Shown in pieces: positions 14,662 to 21,895 of a stretch of DNA of 24,283 nt. The translations under genes and the position numbers were made by a program. The notes under the pieces are model-generated. The model worked only from the letters and a program-made list of their open reading frames with translations. It made no database searches and was not told where the DNA came from. This DNA is from Caldisericia bacterium (GTDB taxonomy: Bacteria > Caldisericota > Caldisericia > JAAYUI01), in contig JAGNLA010000022.1 in assembly GCA_017999835.1 (NCBI GenBank), positions 1-24,283 of the forward strand, in the 5' to 3' direction. Each line of letters begins with the position of its first letter. Position 1 is the stretch's first letter.

Positions 14662-17600
14662 TTTGTCAACTCCTCAAAATATTGCGTAATCGCATCACAA
14701 AGCACTTGCGCAAGCTTGTTTATGTTGTCAGTATTTGAAATCCAGCTTTCAGCTTTCTCATTTGAAAGATGGAGTGGCTCAAGCAAAACGGAAGGCATAC
14801 TGTTTATGCTCCTGCAAATGTCAAATCCAGTCAGCTGGCTGCCCATATTGTCACCTGGAACAGCTCTTGTTGCACGGTTCTGTACAAGGTCAGCCAACTT
14901 CTTGCCTTTTTCGGTGTAGTAGTATGTTTTGCAGCCATTCTCTGTTTTGTCAGTTGAAAAACCCATGTGCAGCGACAGATAAAGGTCTGCGCCTGAGCCG
15001 TTTGCTGACGACACTCGTTTGTCTAGGTCTGGGTTGTTTTTGTTTGAATCGTCCGTGCGGGTCATTATGACTTTTGCGCCGTCGGCTTGAAGTTTGTCTC
15101 TTACTTTGAGTAGGACATCCAGGCAGACTTTTGACTCAAGGGTGCCGTTTCCGCTTTTGCAACCGTCATCGTGGGTTTCTCCAGGCCAAAAACTACCGTG
15201 CCCTGGGTCAAGATAAATCACCTTGCCGGATAGACCACTCTTGCTTTTTTCTTTGATGAGAAAAATCAACCTATTAGGATTTTTTGCCTCCGAAACTTCC
15301 AGTGTCTCATTTTCTTTGATGGTTATTAGCAAGGTTACCGTAGGAGCCTTATCGCCGATTCTGGCCTCATATCGGACATTAACTCTGTTTTTGTCAATGT
15401 TCTTTGCTGCTGCATCACCAAGGATTGCGTTCGAGATGGTAACTTTCACTCTGCCATCGGCCTGAACTTCCTTTTCGTAATACTGCATGAATTTGATCTC
15501 TGTTGTAAAGGTATCGCACCCGCTGTCCTTGTCGGCACAACCGCCAAAGTCAAGCTGTTCGATGATGGGGTCAAGATAAATGGTTCGAGATTTCTGGACA
15601 AAATCGTACTTGAAACCAAGCGCAGAAGCGAACGATTCGATTGGAATGAATACACTGCCATTCTTTTTTTCTGGCGCAGGCGAAACCATGAACACATTCT
15701 TGATGTTGTTGACATATTTGCTGACCTGCGGGTCGCCGATTCTAATGACAAATTGCTTCGTGTCAGAAATTTTTAGTGTGTACTGAGTTTTTGTGGAGTC
15801 CTCAGTGAGCAAGTACCCAAGCGTTTCCTTTATGCCTGCAATCGGAACCATCGGCTTTGCATCCTTAAAATATGGAAGAATACTGCTGATTACGGGTTTA
15901 TTTTGGATAAGTACTTTTGTCACTGAATCGGCCGAACGTGGGTAGATTTTGAGAACAATCTGCTTGGTTGCAGAATTCAAAGGCTCCAGATATGTGTCAA
16001 CTTGTTTGTTTGTGTCAAATGTCACCTTGACGATGGCAGGCGAAACCGAGACCTGTGTGATGGTTGCCGAGTTGACTAGCGTTGACGTGATTTGAGTGTA
16101 TGGTTGAGGGATTGTGCTGATAGCGTTTTCTATATAAAGCTGGATGAGCGAGTCGTTGGGTTTTTCTTCGACTCTTAGGTCTTGAGGGTTGCCGGTGTAT
16201 CCGAACTTGAAAATGATCATGTTGTCGATAGGGGAATATTCGAATGTTGTAATTTTTGCCTGTTCGAGAGCTGTTTTCTCGGTTTTTTTAAGATAATCAC
16301 CATCCACCCATCCGGAGACGTTTCCGCTGGTGATTCTGAAATACAATTGTCCTTTATCTCTTATAGCGACCGAGTCAACGATACCCTGACCTCCGGAATA
16401 GATAGGTACGCCTTCGTTTCCGGCAGGTATTGTTGTCAATTTTGTTTCTTTCTTTATTTGGACCGAGGTACCAATCAGATTTGAAGGAGGCAGAGTGACA
16501 TTGCCAACAAGCTTGATATTGTCGCTGATTACCCAGCCGGTTTTGTTTGGTTCGACAAGCGTGACCAGATACCATCGCTCGTTTTTGTTTGTCAGCGCTG
16601 CGCCAGAGACGGTACATCTGTACACAACGTCTGTATAGGTTATGATTTTTGCATTCTTTGACGGAGAAGTCCTCAAATAAGATTGGGGACTGACTGTCGG
16701 GTAACTCAGGTTTGACTTTATTTGAATGAGCGAGCCGATGACCCAGCCTGTGCCAAAATCGCCGGAGACCTTGTACCAGAGGTCACCATTGACGTCCGTT
16801 TTACTGGAAAGAATTTGCAGTTCTACGTTTTTATTTATAGTTGTAATTTTTGTGGCATTTGTGCCGGCTTCTTTTCTGATATTTGTGCCGGGACTGATTA
16901 TGGCCAGCATGCCTTTTCTGGGAGTTTCTGTGGCAGGCTTGTCAATTCTGGCCATATCTGATCTGACCCAGCCATGATTTCCATTGGGCAGAACCACTTC
17001 GTACCAGATTTTTCCATCCTTATCCTTGGTTTGACTGGTTATCTGCGGTTTGATCGTGGAGGTGGTTCTGGTAACAAGAGAGCTGTCAAGGGACGGTGCT
17101 GACCTGATGTTAACGAAAGCATCAATGATTGCCACCTTACCCGAAACTGGTTCGGATTTGACAGCATCGGTGATGAAGTTTGAGACAACCGTTGACAATA
17201 CCCAACCTTGCTTGCTGTCCTTCAGGTCGATTTTGTACCATGTGGTGCCATCTGACGAGGTTACCTTGGAAACAATCCTGAAGGTTTCGATACTGTTAAG
17301 CGTTCGGACAACGCTGGTGCTTCTGGACGGCCCTGAGCGGATGTTGATTTTGTTTATCGAAGCATCCAAAACTAAACTTTGGTTGGATATTTTAATTTCC
17401 TCGTTGATGGTGTTGATATTCACAACTGCAGCGCTTACCCAGGCAAATTTTCCATTTGGAAGTTTCACCTTAAGCCAGGTCTCGCCGTTGGCATTTTTTG
17501 ACGATTCAATGACATCAAATGATGCTGGAGGTTTGATTACTGCGACTTTATCAGAGTCAACGGAGTTGCTTGCCCGAAAATTGGTTTCCTGATAAACAAT

Positions 17601-17684
17601 TACGACCTGCTTGGACGCTGCAATAATCGGTAGAAAGCTTGAGAACAGAAAGAATGCAAGCATACAAACTATTGCTTTTTTCAT
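14658..17684 (-). CDS. Multi-SH3b N-acetylmuramoyl-L-alanine amidase
   Basis: This exported 1008-residue cell-wall hydrolase cleaves the MurNAc-L-Ala amide bond. After a signal peptide (about 1-23) come six SH3b-like repeats (about 27-90, 104-170, 183-248, 259-323, 327-393, 405-467), each ending in a GWV-like motif. An AMIN-like beta region (about 477-575) and a copper-amine-oxidase-N-like region (about 585-705) follow. The C-terminal amidase_3 domain starts near 817 with zinc/catalytic residues His829 (DPGHG), Glu850, His906 (SLHMG) and Glu969. SLHMG and LLEPLHLSN are slight variants of the usual SLHAN and EIGFLSN. The start is ATG 17684, sharing one base with the smpB stop (TGATG) after GGAGAGG; GTG 17687 is an alternative. 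Confidence 0.9.
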   Translation of the reverse strand: MKKAIVCMLAFFLFSSFLPIIAASKQVVIVYQETNFRASNSVDSDKVAVIKPPASFDVIESSKNANGETWLKVKLPNGKFAWVSAAVVNINTINEEIKISNQSLVLDASINKINIRSGPSRSTSVVRTLNSIETFRIVSKVTSSDGTTWYKIDLKDSKQGWVLSTVVSNFITDAVKSEPVSGKVAIIDAFVNIRSAPSLDSSLVTRTTSTIKPQITSQTKDKDGKIWYEVVLPNGNHGWVRSDMARIDKPATETPRKGMLAIISPGTNIRKEAGTNATKITTINKNVELQILSSKTDVNGDLWYKVSGDFGTGWVIGSLIQIKSNLSYPTVSPQSYLRTSPSKNAKIITYTDVVYRCTVSGAALTNKNERWYLVTLVEPNKTGWVISDNIKLVGNVTLPPSNLIGTSVQIKKETKLTTIPAGNEGVPIYSGGQGIVDSVAIRDKGQLYFRITSGNVSGWVDGDYLKKTEKTALEQAKITTFEYSPIDNMIIFKFGYTGNPQDLRVEEKPNDSLIQLYIENAISTIPQPYTQITSTLVNSATITQVSVSPAIVKVTFDTNKQVDTYLEPLNSATKQIVLKIYPRSADSVTKVLIQNKPVISSILPYFKDAKPMVPIAGIKETLGYLLTEDSTKTQYTLKISDTKQFVIRIGDPQVSKYVNNIKNVFMVSPAPEKKNGSVFIPIESFASALGFKYDFVQKSRTIYLDPIIEQLDFGGCADKDSGCDTFTTEIKFMQYYEKEVQADGRVKVTISNAILGDAAAKNIDKNRVNVRYEARIGDKAPTVTLLITIKENETLEVSEAKNPNRLIFLIKEKSKSGLSGKVIYLDPGHGSFWPGETHDDGCKSGNGTLESKVCLDVLLKVRDKLQADGAKVIMTRTDDSNKNNPDLDKRVSSANGSGADLYLSLHMGFSTDKTENGCKTYYYTEKGKKLADLVQNRATRAVPGDNMGSQLTGFDICRSINSMPSVLLEPLHLSNEKAESWISNTDNINKLAQVLCDAITQYFEELTN

Positions 17685-18136
17685 CACCTCTCCTTGATGG
17701 CCCTGTCCAGATCTCTCTTGTTTTGGCGTTCTATGATTCTGTCCTTATGCTCAAAATCCCTTTTTCCATGGGCTATGGCAATCTTTACCTTAGCCAAGCC
17801 TGTTTCGGAGAAGTAAACCTCTATCGGCACACAGGTGTAGCCGCCCTGGAGCAGCCTTGCGCCAATGCGCCTGATCTGAAACTTGTGTAGCAAGAGCTTC
17901 CTTCTGCGTCCAGGTTTCTCAGGTTGAAATGACAGGGAATAGTTGCTTATAACCATGTTGAGGACATATGCCTGCTCGTTGACCACTTCGACATATGCAT
18001 CTTTCATGTCGCATGAACCGTTGCGAAGCGATTTTACTTCATCGCCGGTCAAGACGATGCCCGCTTCATAACTATCCTCAAGTTTGTATAAATATGACGC
18101 CTTTTTGTTCCTGGCGACTGGTCCTTTTGAAATCAT
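17684..18136 (-). CDS. smpB: tmRNA-binding protein SmpB
   Basis: SmpB binds tmRNA and brings it to stalled ribosomes for trans-translation. The 150-residue protein shows the full family pattern: ARNKKASYLY, YEAGIVLTGDEVKSLR, the CDMKDAYV segment, RRRKLLLHKFQI, the G-Y-T-CVPIEVYF strand, KVKIAIAHGKRDFEHKDRI and the basic tail ending RDLDRAIKER. The ATG has no ribosome binding site; -10 TAGAAT ends 9 nt upstream, so the message is probably leaderless. It heads the operon smpB-amidase-rph-rdgB. The tmRNA gene is not in this window. Confidence 0.95.
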   Translation of the reverse strand: MISKGPVARNKKASYLYKLEDSYEAGIVLTGDEVKSLRNGSCDMKDAYVEVVNEQAYVLNMVISNYSLSFQPEKPGRRRKLLLHKFQIRRIGARLLQGGYTCVPIEVYFSETGLAKVKIAIAHGKRDFEHKDRIIERQNKRDLDRAIKER

Positions 18137-18145
18137 ACCGGTTCA

Positions 18146-18173
18146 ATTCTACCTTTTTTGCATTTTACGTCAA
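18146..18173 (-). promoter_or_regulatory. smpB promoter (leaderless type)
   Basis: On the minus strand TTGACG (18173-18168) and TAGAAT (18151-18146) are 16 nt apart. The predicted start of transcription falls 2-3 nt before ATG 18136. Confidence 0.7.
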
Positions 18174-18190
18174 GTTTTAATGATTGGTGC

Positions 18191-18196
18191 TAAAAT
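18191..18196 (+). promoter_or_regulatory. -10 box of the 18203 gene
   Basis: TAAAAT ends 6 nt before ATG 18203, so transcription would begin at or next to the start codon. The -35 region is not convincing and would overlap the divergent smpB promoter. Confidence 0.45.
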
Positions 18197-18202
18197 AGTC
18201 AT

Positions 18203-18697
18203 ATGCCTAACTTTGAACTCGTGAACATGATTGGAACAGACATAAGGATAGAATTGGTTCGCAATATGACCGAACATGACCAGGACACCATCCTGCGTTT
18301 GACGCATCAAGTTCTTCAGCCCCTTAACGCGCAAAATATTGGCATCTACATCTCATACCCAAAGACCTATCCAATGGTTCTGAAAAAGAAACACAAAATT
18401 GAAGCCCTAATCATCGGTGCGCCTGTTGAAATGTTTTCCCACGACGAAACGTTCACCGAATCAGAGATGGGGAAGAAAACGGTTTTTTACACGGCAGTTT
18501 TTTGTTTTACAGATTTCTCGAGCGCAAAACTTCTTGAGAAGGAATACCTTCAGTTTTTGAAAAACAGAAAAGTCCAATTTGAATCAAGGCACATGAGGGC
18601 TGACATCTGTATTGAGCAAGGATTCGAAGTAAAAACAAAATTCTTTGAATGGTTGTCAGATGGCAAGCCCATGTGTTACTGCAGACGAGGCTTATAA
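18203..18697 (+). CDS. Uncharacterised 164-residue protein
   Basis: I do not recognise this family. The frame starts at ATG 18203 and encodes a soluble-looking protein without signal peptide or membrane helix. Alternating strands and helices are suggested: an RNMTEHDQDTILRL helix, a KIEALIIGAPVEMF strand, TVFYTAVFCFTDF, then a charged helix ending RKVQFESRHMRAD. The overall pattern faintly recalls a GNAT-like acyltransferase, but no acetyl-CoA loop is visible. The frame is real by its spacing: a -10 box just upstream, divergent from smpB, and a stop codon abutting that of the convergent DUF5666 gene. No ribosome binding site is seen. Confidence 0.65.
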   Translation: MPNFELVNMIGTDIRIELVRNMTEHDQDTILRLTHQVLQPLNAQNIGIYISYPKTYPMVLKKKHKIEALIIGAPVEMFSHDETFTESEMGKKTVFYTAVFCFTDFSSAKLLEKEYLQFLKNRKVQFESRHMRADICIEQGFEVKTKFFEWLSDGKPMCYCRRGL

Positions 18698-19048
18698 TGA
18701 AACATCTCTCTCTTGATTGGTATTTGACTTCGGTGAATCCTCGAGTGTGTTCTCCATCAGTTCGATTTCTTTGCCATAGTATAACCCATCAAACTGCTTT
18801 GTAGCGATTCCACTAAGTTCGGATGAGATAATGATATCTTTGAACTCTACCCTCCTTCCATCCTGACGAATCAATGAATTTGTATCAGTTTTGATGGCGA
18901 AGGCTCCGATCCTGCTGTTCCAGCAAATGATTGTTTTGTTCTTTGTGTCAATCTTTTCAATACGGCCTCTGATGAACTCTGTTGCTATATGTGGCGATGT
19001 CCCGATAACAGCTGTGAGCATCAAAGCCAGTGCGATTATGCCACTCAT
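18692..19048 (-). CDS. Exported single-domain DUF5666-like protein
   Basis: This 118-residue protein has a short hydrophobic N-terminus (about 1-18), probably a signal peptide. One beta-rich domain (about 27-97) follows: RGRIEKIDTKNKTI, then AIKTDTNSLIRQDG, IISSELSGIATKQFDGLY. It is clearly a paralogue of the protein at 19200-19832, sharing the order G-R-[IV]-E-K-[IV]-D-T and the block G-x-ATKQ-x-DG-x-Y. The tail is polar and charged. AGGAG lies 7 nt before the ATG. The stop (TAA) abuts the stop of the convergent 18203 gene within TTATAA. Function is unknown; such domains are found in secreted proteins of many bacteria. Confidence 0.75.
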   Translation of the reverse strand: MSGIIALALMLTAVIGTSPHIATEFIRGRIEKIDTKNKTIICWNSRIGAFAIKTDTNSLIRQDGRRVEFKDIIISSELSGIATKQFDGLYYGKEIELMENTLEDSPKSNTNQERDVSL

Positions 19049-19113
19049 TGTGTTTCTCCTTTCAACAGAGAATGTTACATAATTTAGTACTATCTATAAT
19101 AGTAGTTTTGTAA

Positions 19114-19125
19114 GTTAAAAGTCAG
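19114..19125 (-). promoter_or_regulatory. Shared promoter element, copy 1
   Basis: GTTAAAAGTCAG on the plus strand (CTGACTTTTAAC on the minus strand) begins 66 nt upstream of start 19048. CTGACT can act as a -35 box with TATTAT 18 nt further on. The identical 12-mer lies at 19902-19913. Confidence 0.5.
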
Positions 19126-19151
19126 AATTGGTAAAAAACTTTAGAAAATAA

Positions 19152-19179
19152 AAAAGGAGCCGATGTGTCGGCTCCTTTT
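19152..19179 (-). terminator. Intrinsic terminator of the DUF5666 gene
   Basis: A perfect 12-bp stem (AAAAGGAGCCGA 19152-19163, TCGGCTCCTTTT 19168-19179) with a TGTG loop lies just past stop 19200. The minus-strand copy continues into a T-run. Confidence 0.85.
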
Positions 19180-19199
19180 AAAAACACTATCGATTTGGA

Positions 19200-19832
19200 T
19201 TATCTTCTCCCTTTGCCTTTTCCACCCTGGCCTTTTCCGCCACCACAGCCGCCACCGTTTCCGTTTCCATTGCCATTTCCACTCTTTTCCTTGGCGTCGA
19301 TTGATGTTGCGTTATAGGTGCCGTCATCATTCTTTGTTCCGTCAAACCAAGCCATGTAGCCAACCTTCAAATCTTCAATCTTGGCATCCTTGCCATCAAC
19401 TGTGATCTTGGCATCGGAATTGAGCGTGACTTTGAAGGTTCCGTTCTTTGCGCTTGCAAGAGTGACTGTTCTGGTGGAAACATCGATTGTCTGGATCTTT
19501 CCGGCTAAACCGTTGCAAACCTGGCCATTGCGACCAAGTGTTATTGTTAGCGTTTCGCCAAGATAGGTTCCATCAGACTGCTTTGTTGCTGAACCTTCAA
19601 TGTGACTGCCGACCTGGATGTCACTCAAGGCAATTGTTGCCCCATCTTTTGTGACTTTTGTCGATGAGTTGAATTTGATTGTGAAGTTGCCAAGCTGGCC
19701 ATTCCATGCCGAGATTGTGTTGTTGGCCGTATCAACCTTTTCAACCCTACCCCAGATGTTCTCCGAGGCAAAGACTGTTGCTGCACTTGCGAGAACCACT
19801 ACCATCAACGCTACTGTTATAAACTTTTTCAT
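19200..19832 (-). CDS. Exported two-domain DUF5666 protein with Gly-rich tail
   Basis: The 210-residue protein begins with a clear Sec signal peptide (MKKFITVALMVVVLASAATVFA). Two tandem DUF5666-type beta domains follow, about 27-98 (WGRVEKVDTANNTI) and 110-180 (AGKIQTIDVSTRTVTL). The last 28 residues are almost only Gly, Asn and Lys, with a single Cys, ending in basic KGKGRR. That tail could bind a polyanion, a metal or the cell surface; this is inference. AGGAG about 8 nt upstream sets the ATG, and the gene has its own terminator. The first domain is a paralogue of the 18692-19048 protein. No function is known to me. Confidence 0.8.
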   Translation of the reverse strand: MKKFITVALMVVVLASAATVFASENIWGRVEKVDTANNTISAWNGQLGNFTIKFNSSTKVTKDGATIALSDIQVGSHIEGSATKQSDGTYLGETLTITLGRNGQVCNGLAGKIQTIDVSTRTVTLASAKNGTFKVTLNSDAKITVDGKDAKIEDLKVGYMAWFDGTKNDDGTYNATSIDAKEKSGNGNGNGNGGGCGGGKGQGGKGKGRR

Positions 19833-19901
19833 TACTAACTCCTTTCGAGGTTTGTGTTTGTGTAGGTTCTTGTCCTACGGAAAGTAGTACGATAGCCAAT
19901 G

Positions 19902-19935
19902 GTTAAAAGTCAGGTTGGCGATTTAAAGTTAGGTT
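19902..19935 (-). promoter_or_regulatory. Shared promoter element, copy 2, with direct repeat
   Basis: GTTAAAAGTCAG at 19902-19913 starts 70 nt upstream of start 19832 and is identical to the element at 19114-19125. A related copy, TTTAAAGTTAGGTT (19922-19935), follows TTAAAAGTCAGGTT (19903-19916) with a 19-nt period, matching at 12 of 14 positions. Confidence 0.45.
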
Positions 19936-20003
19936 TTATCAAACTTGAAAACCTTGCAGTTGCATTTATGGAATACGCAAAAGCGATTATATCAAACTGT
20001 TTG

Positions 20004-20031
20004 TTGACTTTGTCTGATTTACCAATATTGT
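20004..20031 (+). promoter_or_regulatory. tRNA-Ser(GCT) promoter
   Basis: TTGACT (20004-20009) and TATTGT (20026-20031) are 16 nt apart and end 12 nt before the tRNA. Confidence 0.6.
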
Positions 20032-20043
20032 TTTCTCATTACT

Positions 20044-20136
20044 GGAGCGGTGGCCGAGCGGTCGAAGGCACTCGCCTGCTAAGCGAGTAACTGGTGTAGA
20101 ACCGGTTCATGAGTTCGAATCTCATCCGCTCCGCCA
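20044..20136 (+). tRNA. tRNA-Ser(GCT)
   Basis: The acceptor GGAGCGG pairs with CCGCTCC. The anticodon stem is CTCGC/GCGAG with loop CTGCTAA (anticodon GCT). A long variable arm typical of serine tRNAs is present. The discriminator is G20133 and CCA is encoded at 20134-20136. Confidence 0.95.
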
Positions 20137-20163
20137 GTACAAAATCCCATCAATGAAAACAAC

Positions 20164-20178
20164 TTTTTTTGATTTTTT
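20164..20178 (+). terminator. T-rich trailer of tRNA-Ser(GCT)
   Basis: T7-GA-T6 lies 27 nt after the tRNA and is preceded by AAAATCCCA as in the tRNA-Cys trailer. There is no strong hairpin, so termination here is inferred from the repeated association with tRNA genes. Confidence 0.35.
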
Positions 20179-20269
20179 ATGCGTTTTCAAAACTGTATTT
20201 GGCTACAAAAGTAAAGTTTTATTACTTGAATATCTATCATATCAGACAAAATGAATTACTTTATCGAAG

Positions 20270-20298
20270 TTGAGCAATCCCGTTTGCTGTGTTATCAT
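20270..20298 (+). promoter_or_regulatory. gltX operon promoter
   Basis: TTGAGC (20270-20275) and TATCAT (20293-20298) have 17-nt spacing. The leader is about 27 nt and carries a normal GGAG site. Confidence 0.6.
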
Positions 20299-20331
20299 AA
20301 CAAGAACGTTTTGTGTAAAAAGGAGAAACGC

Positions 20332-21789
20332 ATGAGTGAGATCAGAGTCAGGCTTGCCCCCTCGCCAACAGGCAAGTTGCATATTGGTAACGCAAGAACA
20401 GGACTGTTTAACTATTTGTTTGCCAGACACACTCAAGGGAAGTTCATTCTCAGGGTAGAGGATACTGACGAACAAAGATCCACTCATGAATCGGAAATGG
20501 CCATATACGAAGGATTAAAATGGTTGGGGATGGACTGGGACGAAGGTCCTGACAAACCTGGCAAATTTGGTCCATACCGCCAGTCCGAAAGGGTCGACAT
20601 CTACAAAAAATACATCGACCAGATGATTGACAACGGCACAGCCTACTATTGTTTCTGCCCCCAGGAAGAGCTTGGAGCAAAACGTGAAGCAGCAGAAAAA
20701 GCCCACGTCATCTATCGTTACGACAATACCTGCAGGAATGTTCCGATTGATGAAGCAAAAAGACGCGTTGCAGCCGGTGAAAGGGCAACAATCAGACTCA
20801 GGGTTCCAGACGATGTCAAAATCAACTTCACTGACCTCATCAGAGAAGATGTTGATGTCGAATCGGAAACATTCGATGATTTCATCATCGCAAAGCCGGG
20901 CGGAATGCCTCTTTACAACTTTGCTTGTGTCATTGACGACCACCTGATGGAAATAACCCATGTTTTGAGAGGGCAGGATCACCTGACCAACACTTCAAAA
21001 CAGATTCTCATTTACAAAGCCCTTGGCTGGGAAGTTCCAAAGTTTGGCCACTTCTCGTTGATTATGAATACCCAGAGAAAGAAGCTTTCAAAGCGTGAAG
21101 GTGCAGTTTACATCGGAGACTTTCAGGCGATGGGCTATCTACCTGAAGCGGTTGTCAACTTCATCGCTTTGCTCGGATGGAATCCTGGCGACAACAGGGA
21201 AAAAATGACTTTGCAGGAGATGGTTGATGCATTCAGCCTTGGCAAAATTCAGCGTTCTGACGCAATCTTTGACCCGGAAAAACTCAAATGGCTCAACGGC
21301 GTCTACATTCGCGAAATGCCACTTTCAAAGCTGACCGACGAGGTCATCCCTCATCTTACAGCTGCTGGGTTTGATCCAAACAAACGAGACAGAAAATGGC
21401 TGGAAAGCGTCATTGCTCTCGAGCAGGAAAGAATAAGGTTGTTCTCCGAAGCTCCAGATGCATTCGATTTCTTCTTCAAGGACGAATTGAAATACGACAA
21501 ATCTCTTCTGGACTCGAAGAAAAAAACACCAACAGAAATCGCCAATGCCCTCGAGATAGTCAAAGATGAGTTATCGAAAATCGAGAACTGGAACCATACA
21601 GAGATTGAGAACACATGCCGAGCCCTTGCCTCTTCGCTCAACTGGGGCGCTGGAGATTTGTTCATGCCCATTCGCGTTGCTGTGACAGGAAAAAAGGCCA
21701 CGCCTCCATTGTTTGAAAGCATGGAAGTGCTTGGACGCTCTCTTAGCCTAGATCGCATTGACAAAGCCGCCTCTTTGATTAAAAACTAA
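20332..21789 (+). CDS. gltX: Glutamyl-tRNA synthetase
   Basis: This class I synthetase charges tRNA-Glu (and tRNA-Gln, if the enzyme is non-discriminating). The 485-residue protein has the HIGH-type motif HIGN (17-20) within PSPTGKLHIGNARTG and the KMSKS-type loop KLSKR (251-255). A possible zinc site is seen: Cys107, Cys109, Tyr130 and Cys134. The C-terminal anticodon-binding helical domain is full length. The start is ATG 20332 (MSEIRVRLAPSPTG), preceded by AAAGGAG; the frame is open to 20251, but that extension has no family similarity. The tRNA-Arg gene starts 3 nt after the stop codon, so both are transcribed together. Confidence 0.95.
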   Translation: MSEIRVRLAPSPTGKLHIGNARTGLFNYLFARHTQGKFILRVEDTDEQRSTHESEMAIYEGLKWLGMDWDEGPDKPGKFGPYRQSERVDIYKKYIDQMIDNGTAYYCFCPQEELGAKREAAEKAHVIYRYDNTCRNVPIDEAKRRVAAGERATIRLRVPDDVKINFTDLIREDVDVESETFDDFIIAKPGGMPLYNFACVIDDHLMEITHVLRGQDHLTNTSKQILIYKALGWEVPKFGHFSLIMNTQRKKLSKREGAVYIGDFQAMGYLPEAVVNFIALLGWNPGDNREKMTLQEMVDAFSLGKIQRSDAIFDPEKLKWLNGVYIREMPLSKLTDEVIPHLTAAGFDPNKRDRKWLESVIALEQERIRLFSEAPDAFDFFFKDELKYDKSLLDSKKKTPTEIANALEIVKDELSKIENWNHTEIENTCRALASSLNWGAGDLFMPIRVAVTGKKATPPLFESMEVLGRSLSLDRIDKAASLIKN

Positions 21790-21792
21790 GGT

Positions 21793-21866
21793 GCGGCTGT
21801 AGCTCAATTGGATAGAGTACCGGTCTACGGAACCGGTTGTTGCAGGTTCGAATCCTGTCAGCCGCG
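21793..21866 (+). tRNA. tRNA-Arg(ACG), CCA not encoded
   Basis: The acceptor GCGGCTG pairs with CAGCCGC. The anticodon stem is CCGGT/ACCGG with loop CTACGGA (anticodon ACG). The discriminator is G21866, followed directly by TTTTTT, so CCA must be added enzymatically, unlike the four other tRNAs here. It lies 3 nt after gltX and 29 nt before tadA, whose product deaminates A34 of exactly this tRNA. Confidence 0.95.
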
Positions 21867-21895
21867 TTTTTTATTTCCGGTAAATTAAAGGGATT

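Noticed and set aside
19862-19878. Hairpin GTAGG...CCTAC in the leader of the DUF5666 gene as a riboswitch
   Set aside because: The 5-bp stem is isolated and no known riboswitch core is present.
20251-20331. Longer N-terminus of gltX
   Set aside because: The extension covers the promoter and has no synthetase-like sequence; GGAG directly precedes ATG 20332.
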